Assembly (NCBI GenBank): GCA_038239345.1
Contig: JBBSEX010000060.1
Coordinates: 1-13,583 of the forward strand
Source: JBBSEX01 sp038239345
GTDB lineage: Bacteria > Acidobacteriota > Terriglobia > Bryobacterales > Bryobacteraceae
Direction: 5' to 3'
Length of the DNA stretch: 13,583 nt
A model generated the notes under the pieces. The model saw only the letters and a list, made by a program, of their open reading frames with translations, did no database searches and was not told the DNA's origin. This document shows positions 1 through 5,978 of the stretch, in pieces; within the stretch, counting starts at the first letter, position 1; every line of letters begins with the position of its first letter. A program made the translations under genes and the position numbers.

Positions 1-148
1 ACTAGGATTTCGTAGGGTCCAAGTCGAGTTCCCGGAGCCACAGGCATGGATTGTCAACGATTGTACCGTGCAGGAGGGTGGGATATGGCCAGGAGGGACC
101 ATTCCGGGAATTCTGTACGCTAAGCCTGCTCATTCCATTCAAAACTGA
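1..148 (+). CDS. C-terminal end of an unrecognised open frame (partial)
   Basis: Reading from base 2, a frame stays open from the window edge to a TGA at 146-148, giving about 48 residues that include WIVNDCTVQEGG and WPGGTIPG. Composition is protein-like (Gly, Pro and Trp, no low complexity), but I recognise no family. The frame ends almost exactly where kinase homology begins in another frame (about base 142), so it may be the tail of a different gene joined to the kinase remnant by a rearrangement. With only the last 48 codons visible, chance openness cannot be excluded. Confidence 0.25.
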   Translation, partial: LGFRRVQVEFPEPQAWIVNDCTVQEGGIWPGGTIPGILYAKPAHSIQN

Positions 149-720
149 CTGAGCCAGTCAGTCCTCAAGGCTCCTCAGATCATGAGTCCGCGGCAACCGC
201 CACAATGGCAGCGCCCCTCACAGAGGAGGGCACCATGATCGGTACCGTCGCCTACATGTCTCCTGAACAGGCTGAAGCCAAGAGGGTCGACACCAGATCC
301 GATATCTTCTCGTTCGGTGCCGTACTTTACGAGATTCTTACTGGCCACCGGGCGTTCTCAGGCTCAACGAATATATCCACTTTGGCCGCGATTCTAACCC
401 AGGAACCTCTGCCGATCACTGACACCTGCACCCCGCCGCCGGGCTTGGCGAGGATAGTTTCCCGATGCCTGAAAAAAGACCCCTCTCAACGCTTTCAGGT
501 GATGCCGGATGTGAAGCTCGCGCTCGAGGAATTGCAGGAGGATTTTGAAAGCGGAAAATTGGTGTTACCCCCTGGTCCGGCCCCGAAGGGCAGTCGCTTC
601 CGGTTGATTCTTGCCTTCGTCGTGGCAATCGTCGTCGCTGTTTGCGTCACGGCAGCCATGTTCATGTGGGGTTTGCGACCGCGGACTTCGCCGGCCCTGA
701 CTCGACTTTTACACGGCTGA
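142..720 (+). pseudogene. Ser/Thr protein kinase remnant: C-lobe plus membrane segment, frameshifted
   Basis: The C-terminal half of a Hanks-type kinase. Kinase similarity starts near base 142 (KLTEP, which normally follows DFGLA), runs through GTVAYMSPEQ (activation segment and APE-like motif), DIFSFGAVLYEILTG (helix F) and CLKKDPSQRF (helix I), then one membrane segment (ILAFVVAIVVAVCVTAAMF). The ATG at 205 is only the first Met inside the activation segment and is not a credible start. The glycine loop, catalytic lysine, HRD loop and DFG are absent, and a stop at 121-123 closes the same frame upstream, so this piece cannot phosphorylate anything. The frame ends at TGA 718-720, while the propeller that normally continues such proteins is in another frame and overlaps it. 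The parent was probably a membrane receptor kinase with a sensory propeller. The family call is firm; the truncation is seen directly. Confidence 0.8.
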
Positions 721-2465
721 CGTCAGATTCTGGACTGACTACTGATCCGGCAATCTCACCCGACGGCAAGCTGGTCGCATACGCCTCCGATCGGAGTGGA
801 AGGGGCGATCTTGATATTTGGGTACAACAGACTGCCGGAGGCGCTCCTGTCCGGCTCACGACGGACGAAGCGAATGATCGGCAGCCGGCATTTTCTCCAG
901 ACGGATCGAAAATCGTGTTCCGCTCCGAGCGCGAAAACGGGGGGATCTACATCGTCTCCGCTCTCGGCGGAGAGTCTGTACGCGTGGCGAAGGGTGGCTC
1001 TAATCCGCAGTTTTCTCCTGACGGCAGGCGGATTGCGTTCTGGACGGGCGCACAAGTCATGGCCTCGACCCCGTCGAAGATCTTTGTTGTTCCGGCAACC
1101 GGGGGCGCACCGGAGGAGATTCAGACTGGCATCCCGTTCTCAAGACATCCCATCTGGACGCCGGACGGAACGCATCTGCTTTTTTGGGGCGCTTCCGACA
1201 AATTTGCAAAGGTGGATTGGTATACCGTTGCCGCCGAGAGCGAAGGTATAAGATCTCCACCCGCCGCAAGCACTGGGTGGTTCGACTACTCCGGCCGGCC
1301 GCGGAATAGTAACGCGGTGCCTCCGGCGATCTCTGGCAGACAGGTAGCCTGGGACAACCTCGACGTTTATCCGTCGGGCTGGATCGGACCACGGGCCGTC
1401 TTTCGGCTGGCTTCTGACGACGCGCAAGATCTTTGGTCAATTCCGATTTCCCAAACGGCCTGGAAAGCGACTGGTCCCATTGAACGGCTTACTGCCGGAC
1501 TCAACTCGGCGCAGCATCCCGGTGTTTCCCTCACCGGGCGCGCCGTTTGGGCCAAGGTCGAAACCGAGATCAATGTTTGGAGTCTGCCCGTGGAGGCCGA
1601 CACGGGTAGAGTGCGAGGCGAGTGGCAACAGATCACCAAGGGTATCAGCGCGAAGCAGCGGCCCAACCTCTCGCGAAATGGAAAACGCGCGGTATTCAAT
1701 GACGGTCCGGCCATTGCATTGATGGAATTGAGCACGAGAAAAGAGACCATCATCGCCGCGTCCGGGCTACATGCCAGCTTGAGCGCAGACGGATTAAAGG
1801 TGGCATACGCAAATTTTAGAAGCGGGGGCGAAATGGAATTATTCGTTGACAATCTGTCCGGCGATGTTCCCGAAAAAGTGTGCGATGCATGCGGAATGCC
1901 GTCTGGAGGCTGGTCGACGGACCAACAAAAGATCCTGTACGACTCGGAGGTGCCTCAGGTAATGGGACTCCTCAACCTGAAGACCCGACAGAAAATGGAG
2001 TTGCTCCGTCAAAAAGGGCGCGCTTTCACTCAAGCCGGGTTCTCACCGGACGATCGTTGGATTCTGTTCCTGGCCGGTGCCGGTCCGGGCCGTCAGCAGG
2101 TGTTTGTCATGTCATATCGCGAAAACGCGCCAACTCCGAAGGAAGATCAGTGGATCGCCGTTACCGATGGGCTGGCTCTGGACAGTCAACCACGTTGGTC
2201 GCCGGACGGCAGCCTAATCTACTTCGTATCGAATAAGGACGGCTTCCGATGCATCTGGGTTCGCCGTGTCGATCCCAATACGAAACAGCCGGCCGGAGAG
2301 CCATTCGCGATTGGGCACTTCCATTCCGCCACACGATCGATTGCAAACATTCCGGCGGTAGGTTTTATCGGCCTTGGTGTTTCCCAGGATCGGATAGTCG
2401 TGAATGTGGGAGCCTCAACGGGCAACGTTTGGATGGCGGAGTTCGATTTATCCAGTCAGCATTAA
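642..2465 (+). CDS. TolB/WD40-like beta-propeller (PD40 repeats), detached half of a kinase-propeller gene
   Basis: An open frame of 607 codons rich in PD40 (TolB-type) propeller motifs: ISPDGKLVAYASDRSG (about residues 39-53), FSPDGSKIVFRSER (84-97), FSPDGRRIAFW (124-134), WTPDGTHLLFW (172-182), FSPDDRWILFL (about 467) and WSPDGSLIYF (about 519). These repeats form blades of a propeller, usually extracytoplasmic and used for binding. The first 20 or so residues do not look native: homology begins near TFTRLTSDSGLTTDPA (about base 702), which in related proteins directly follows the kinase membrane segment. The piece is therefore the second half of the gene at 142-720, put out of frame by one base near 690. 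The ATG at 642 lies inside the kinase part and has no obvious ribosome site, so expression as a separate protein is doubtful. The propeller frame itself is intact to TAA 2463-2465. Confidence 0.8.
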   Translation: MRHGSHVHVGFATADFAGPDSTFTRLTSDSGLTTDPAISPDGKLVAYASDRSGRGDLDIWVQQTAGGAPVRLTTDEANDRQPAFSPDGSKIVFRSERENGGIYIVSALGGESVRVAKGGSNPQFSPDGRRIAFWTGAQVMASTPSKIFVVPATGGAPEEIQTGIPFSRHPIWTPDGTHLLFWGASDKFAKVDWYTVAAESEGIRSPPAASTGWFDYSGRPRNSNAVPPAISGRQVAWDNLDVYPSGWIGPRAVFRLASDDAQDLWSIPISQTAWKATGPIERLTAGLNSAQHPGVSLTGRAVWAKVETEINVWSLPVEADTGRVRGEWQQITKGISAKQRPNLSRNGKRAVFNDGPAIALMELSTRKETIIAASGLHASLSADGLKVAYANFRSGGEMELFVDNLSGDVPEKVCDACGMPSGGWSTDQQKILYDSEVPQVMGLLNLKTRQKMELLRQKGRAFTQAGFSPDDRWILFLAGAGPGRQQVFVMSYRENAPTPKEDQWIAVTDGLALDSQPRWSPDGSLIYFVSNKDGFRCIWVRRVDPNTKQPAGEPFAIGHFHSATRSIANIPAVGFIGLGVSQDRIVVNVGASTGNVWMAEFDLSSQH

Positions 2466-2576
2466 CCCTTTGCCGCAATCTGATCAACGCCAATAGGAGT
2501 ACCGGCTCAAAACTCGGGACATTGCCAGTCGGCGATCACGTGAGCAATCGGCCACGTTGAAGCTCTGCGTGGGGAC

Positions 2577-3341
2577 TCATGGAATCGGCCGCCCAATCAG
2601 ATACGGTAGCCCATCCGGAATCCCGCGAACATGGAGCCGTCCGATCTCCCAAGCGTAGTCGGCCCGCTGAAGGCGCGCGGTCAGTTCGTGCATCTGCCGG
2701 GGCGAGTAGATGCGCAGCATTGAGACGACACCGTCCCAAAGAACGATTAAGGGAATCAACGGTATCAGGTATGTGAACACTAGGTACGCCCAGCGAAACG
2801 GTCGAGCTAACGGCATAAAAGCAAGCACGGCCAACGGGACACCAAGCATCGAGGCAAGCCCGAGCAGGGTTCCGGGGCCTGACTCGAAAATGCAGATCGC
2901 ACAACGGCACTCAAATGCGTCTCTTAGGATTGCTTGAGCTGCATCTGGACGAAAGTGATGAAACGCCGAGAACATCGTCCGCACACCTGCGAGCGTCGGC
3001 GGGACGCGGGTCGCGTCCAGCGGTTCGGCCACCCATGTGATTCGCGGATGTGGGCCGAACCACCGGGTGGGATAAAGATCGCTCAGCTTCGCTCGCACGT
3101 CATAACCCCGCTTCAGCAGTTCTCCTATAATCACTCCCATCGCACCGCCAGATCCCGAGCATAAGTCGAGGATCTCCGCGGGTTCGCGAGCATCTAGGAC
3201 TGTCGCGATTCTATCCGCCCATAGTCTCGTGAGCGCCGGCCAGAGTCGGTACACCACGGCGAGATACGCGGTCTCTGCATCGCGAAGGAGTGGTGGAAAC
3301 CAGTGCTGATCCCCGAACTCAAACAAGTGCAATCGCCGCAT
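2577..3341 (-). CDS. class I SAM-dependent methyltransferase with hydrophobic C-terminal half
   Basis: A 254-residue protein. Motif I of Rossmann-fold methyltransferases is clear (EILDLCSGSGGAMG, residues 56-69), with an acidic residue in a strand-2 position (LSDLYP, D88) and a later strand/loop region TMFSAFHHF (122-130) and ICIFESGPG (149-157). The C-terminal half holds two strongly hydrophobic stretches (about 158-178 and 185-203), so it may associate with the membrane. The substrate cannot be read from sequence. The start at 3341 gives the N-terminus MRRLHLFEFGDQHWFPP; no good Shine-Dalgarno site precedes it. It converges on the propeller gene (111 bp gap) and follows a broken membrane-protein gene on the same strand. 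Fold call firm, function open. Confidence 0.8.
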   Translation of the reverse strand: MRRLHLFEFGDQHWFPPLLRDAETAYLAVVYRLWPALTRLWADRIATVLDAREPAEILDLCSGSGGAMGVIIGELLKRGYDVRAKLSDLYPTRWFGPHPRITWVAEPLDATRVPPTLAGVRTMFSAFHHFRPDAAQAILRDAFECRCAICIFESGPGTLLGLASMLGVPLAVLAFMPLARPFRWAYLVFTYLIPLIPLIVLWDGVVSMLRIYSPRQMHELTARLQRADYAWEIGRLHVRGIPDGLPYLIGRPIP

Positions 3342-3455
3342 ATCGTAGTCTAAAACAGCAAAAGCTCGTTGGCGCGCGGACGCGATTCGTAGCCCTTCCC
3401 AAGAGGAGTTAGCTCGCTTCTTGTCCGGATAGTCGGCAAGGGTGGAGTTGGAATC

Positions 3456-3819
3456 TCATGAAACGGGCTTCCCAAAAAGCAAATTCTGACTACGTTTTTG
3501 GCCAGCCCACGCAATTCGACCGCACGTGTTTCGTGCCGGGCTGTGCGGAGTTTTAGCCATGTCATCGGGCAGCATAGAACAAGAGCGGTTAACGTCAGGC
3601 TTGCTCAGCCCGAGATCTGGCCCTAACAGCTGTGCGCGCACTCGAAAAAGCCACACGCCGAGAGCCGCCAGAACCGGAAGGACCATTAAGATAGGTTTGG
3701 AACGGTCCTCTTATTCTCCACCAACGCGCACACGAGTGAATGATGATCCAAAACAGAAGGCCGAGCGGGACCGCAATGACGATGGGAACGCCAAGCAGAT
3801 CTCGAACGCGATCAATCAC
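3456..3819 (-). pseudogene. Small membrane protein gene broken by one frameshift
   Basis: On the minus strand a GTG at 3819 begins MIDRVRDLLGVPIVIAVPLG, one membrane helix followed by HSCARWW. In another minus frame the text EDRSKPILMVLPVLAALGVW continues with a second helix and then RVRAQLLGPDLGLSKPDVN, to a stop near 3456. Leaving out the single base at 3713 joins the halves smoothly as CARWWRKEDRSKPILMVLP, a reasonable loop between two helices. The reconstructed protein is about 120 residues with two membrane segments. I do not recognise the family. The plus-strand frame over the same bases is charged and low in hydrophobics, as expected for an antisense shadow. It lies upstream of the methyltransferase on the same strand and could have formed an operon with it. 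The last ~45 residues look less protein-like, so the true end is uncertain. Confidence 0.45.
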
Positions 3820-3893
3820 CTGTCACCAGATCCTACCGGGAACTTATTAGTTGCCCATTTATCTTATTTCGAATTGACGCCGTCGATACGTCT

Positions 3894-5129
3894 ATGAAAG
3901 ATGCGACCGTGAATCCGGCGTCCGAATGGCATCCGGTGAACTCAGGCGAGCGCATCCTCGCCGTGGACATTATCCGCGGCTTAGCTCTGTTTGGTGTGCT
4001 GATGGTAAACATTCTCAGTAACTTCCGGCTTCCCCTGCTGGAGCATACCCTGGGGCACTACGCCGGTTTGCACGGGGCAGATCGCACCATAGAAATTTTG
4101 ATTGCCGGTGTTTTGGAATTCAAGGCGCTCACCATCTTTTCCTTTCTGTTCGGCGTGGGGATCGCGATTCAGGCGGAACGCGCGTCCTCACGCAGCCTGG
4201 GCGCACGATATTTCCTAGCCAGGAGAATGGGCTGGCTTCTTGCATTGGGCGTGATGCACTTGTTTGTCATCTGGAATGGTGACATTCTTACGCTTTACGC
4301 AATTTGCGGACTGTTGCTTCTGCCGCTGATTAGCGCGCCCTGGCCGATACTGCTGCTAATCGGCACTGCGTTCATCGCACTGCCTGAGTTTGCGTGGTTC
4401 GGAATTCACCTGCCGTCAGGAGCTGCCGCGACATCTGATATTACGCAGGCGCGAGACGTCTATGGCAATCAGGGCTACTTTGCTATTCTCAGGCTCCGCT
4501 GGCAGGAGACCTGGTCGTTGATCGTTCCTCTCCTGATTGCGGTGTTGCCCCGGACCGTGGGCTTAATGTACTGGGGTGTTGCTGCCTGGCGGAGTAGAAT
4601 CCTGTTATCGCCACAGCGCCATCGGCGAATTTTGGTGCTGTGCCTATTGGCTGGTACGGCTCTCGGCGGGACCGTGACCGCTAACGATATGTGGGGCGCG
4701 GTTTTGGGCCACTCGCCCTGGCCGGCGCTACGGAATTTGCATATCGATGCTGCTATCCTGCTGGCGCTGGCCTATTTCTCGGGACTTTTGCTGTGGCTCA
4801 CGCCGCAGCGTGCAGCGCGGATGCCGCGCATCGCGGCCATGGGTCGTATGGCGCTGACCAATTACCTGGTCCAGTCGTTGGTGCTCGGCTTCATATTCTA
4901 TGGATACGGGTTCGGCCTGTTCGGTCGCCTTGGCTCGGCTGCGGCGGCTAGTATCGGGGTGGCAGTCTACATTGCGCAGGTTTACCTGAGCCGCTTTTGG
5001 CTGGAGCGGTTCCGCTTCGGGCCGGTCGAATGGTTATGGCGGTCTCTCTCCTATGGTTTGCGGCAGCCGATGGGAACGGCTCAGGATCCGCACGTCGGCA
5101 TTGAGACGACAAGGAAAGTCGAAAGATGA
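3894..5129 (+). CDS. DUF418 family integral membrane protein
   Basis: A 411-residue polytopic membrane protein with the hallmarks of the DUF418 family: N-terminal RILAVDIIRGLALFGVLMVN (residues 20-39), LTIFSFLFGVGIAIQ (79-93), RRMGWLLALGVMHLFVIWNGDILTLYA in the middle (110-136), and the C-terminal signature with GRMALTNYLVQS (about 316-327), FYGYGFGLFGRLG and RFGPVEWLWRSLSYG. Length and motif order match the family. Members sit in the cytoplasmic membrane; some are proposed to be transporters, but the role is not established. The ATG at 3894 lacks a clear Shine-Dalgarno; a GTG at 3909 is an alternative. The end overlaps an ATG (ATGA at 5126-5129) and is followed by a decayed methyltransferase-like gene. 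Confidence 0.9.
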   Translation: MKDATVNPASEWHPVNSGERILAVDIIRGLALFGVLMVNILSNFRLPLLEHTLGHYAGLHGADRTIEILIAGVLEFKALTIFSFLFGVGIAIQAERASSRSLGARYFLARRMGWLLALGVMHLFVIWNGDILTLYAICGLLLLPLISAPWPILLLIGTAFIALPEFAWFGIHLPSGAAATSDITQARDVYGNQGYFAILRLRWQETWSLIVPLLIAVLPRTVGLMYWGVAAWRSRILLSPQRHRRILVLCLLAGTALGGTVTANDMWGAVLGHSPWPALRNLHIDAAILLALAYFSGLLLWLTPQRAARMPRIAAMGRMALTNYLVQSLVLGFIFYGYGFGLFGRLGSAAAASIGVAVYIAQVYLSRFWLERFRFGPVEWLWRSLSYGLRQPMGTAQDPHVGIETTRKVER

Positions 5130-5153
5130 ACAGGTAGTTTGGACGTCGTATCG

Positions 5154-5458
5154 CGCTGGACCGGCATTGGGATTCAGGTTGTGATGTTTCCTGCCGTACA
5201 TACGGGTGCGCCCTGGCCTTATCGCTCCTCGATTCGCGGCAGGGCTGGTTCGGCGGACGGCTTAGCCTTTTCAATGTCGTGGGCCTGATTCCGATAGCAG
5301 AGGGTGCCTCATATTCTTCTGATGTACCCGCGAACCTACCGCGCGGCTCCGGCTGGCCCGATTTATCTCGCTGAGCTGACTATCTGGCTGGGCTTGCGCT
5401 AGCGGGTATCATCGCGGTTGGGGCCGGGTTGGTCGGGCCTACCGTGATTAAGCCAGGT
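5154..5458 (+). pseudogene. Decayed isoprenylcysteine carboxyl methyltransferase-like gene
   Basis: Fragments in different plus frames add up to a membrane methyltransferase of the ICMT/PEMT type. Frame one gives WTGIGIQVVMFPAVHTGAPW up to about 5218; one base later in phase comes LSLLDSRQGWFGG and then LSLFNVVGLIPIA, which fit directly behind GAPWP. Another frame then gives IYLAELTIWLG, matching the family's SRNPIYLAELxxWLG segment, and finally LALAGIIAVGAGLVG up to the start of the Tn3-type element at 5459. Between GLIPIA and IYLAEL much of the protein is missing. The remnant follows the DUF418 gene directly and may have been its operon partner. Family assignment is by eye from short motifs. 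A faint continuation (REDRVFRTE) after the element at about 5927-5953 hints that the element interrupted the gene. Confidence 0.45.
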
Positions 5459-5508
5459 GGGGGTATAAGGCGTATGGCAACGATTCGGTACAAAAATGGG
5501 CCATTTGG
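5459..5508 (+). repeat. Left terminal inverted repeat of the Tn3-type element
   Basis: Outer end GGGGGTAT, then nine bases absent from the right copy (AAGGCGTAT, which repeats GTAT), then GCAACGATTCGGT starting at 5477 and TGGGCCATTT ending near 5506. It pairs with 5864-5905 on the opposite strand. The G-run at the outer end and the length of about 40 bp are typical of transposase binding ends in the Tn3 family. Confidence 0.8.
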
Positions 5509-5587
5509 TTTTCAGCAGCCCGAGGTGGTCTGTTTCAGGGTGTAGCCGTAATCTGGTTGCCGCCGTTTTCTGGCGAGACTGGGGGGT

Positions 5588-5853
5588 ATGGTAGCCGAAT
5601 CCTTCACTGAAACCCTCGCCATGACCATCCCGACCAGCCGTGCCTTGGCATGCATGCTCGCCGTCTTCGCCGAGTTCGAACGGGAGATCATGCGCGAGCG
5701 CGTCAAAGCCAGTATTGTCCAAGCTCGCGCCACTGCACTCGGCAGACCCAAATCCGCCGCTGCTCTCGCAAGAAAAAGCTCACGAAATCCGAGATCGCCA
5801 GGCACCTAGGTATATGACGGACTTCAGTTCGACGACTGCTGGAGGCCACTTGA
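5588..5853 (+). pseudogene. Serine resolvase remnant (Tn3-type), N-truncated, frameshifted, with an internal stop
   Basis: The C-terminal part of a resolvase/invertase. SFTETLAMTIPTSRALACML and AVFAEFEREIMRERVKASIV match the end of the catalytic domain and the long E helix, followed by the linker ALGRPKSAAALARK. After an A-run at 5773-5777 the frame shifts by one base and continues KKLTKSEIARHLGI, a helix-turn-helix, then a TGA at 5815-5817 where relatives have glycine, then RTSVRRLLEAT and a stop at 5851-5853. About 100 N-terminal residues, including the catalytic serine, are missing, so the product cannot recombine DNA. It lies wholly between the inverted repeats, as expected for the remains of the element's own resolution gene. 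Family call firm; the lesions are seen directly. Confidence 0.85.
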
Positions 5854-5863
5854 TCGCTTAATC

Positions 5864-5905
5864 CCAAAATGGCCCATTTTGTAACCGAATCGTTGCAATA
5901 CCCCC
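5864..5905 (-). repeat. Right terminal inverted repeat of the Tn3-type element
   Basis: Read on the minus strand it runs GGGGGTATTGCAACG, ATTCGGTTACAAAATGGG, CCATTTTGG, matching the left end apart from the nine-base insertion there and three single-base gaps. The outer edge is the C-run at 5901-5905. Confidence 0.8.
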
Positions 5906-5978
5906 AGATAGAGTCATAGCGTTAGGGAGGACCGGGTGTTCCGGACCGAGGGAACGCTGATCAGGCGCCTTCTATTGA

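Larger units (their letters stand above)
5459..5905. mobile_element. Tn3-type miniature inverted-repeat element carrying a resolvase fragment
   Basis: A ~447 bp unit bounded by imperfect inverted repeats of about 40-50 bp. It begins GGGGGTAT and ends ATACCCCC, as is typical of Tn3-family ends. The inner parts share GCAACGATTCGGT and TGGGCCATTT and differ by three single-base gaps over about 34 bp; the left end also has nine extra bases (AAGGCGTAT). Inside lies only a broken serine resolvase gene. No transposase is present, so the unit could move only if a related Tn3 transposase acted in trans, like the elements known as TIMEs. The flanking 5-mers (CAGGT on the left, AGATA on the right) do not match, so no target duplication remains and the insertion is old or rearranged. 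It lies in the middle of a decayed gene. Confidence 0.75.

Noticed and set aside
3526..3897. 123-codon plus frame overlapping the DUF418 start by four bases
   Set aside because: The overlap looks operon-like, but the residues are charged and motif-free, and the minus strand gives clear membrane helices.
5454..5910. 5-bp target duplication around the Tn3-type element
   Set aside because: The flanks CAGGT and AGATA do not match, even after shifting the boundary by a base.
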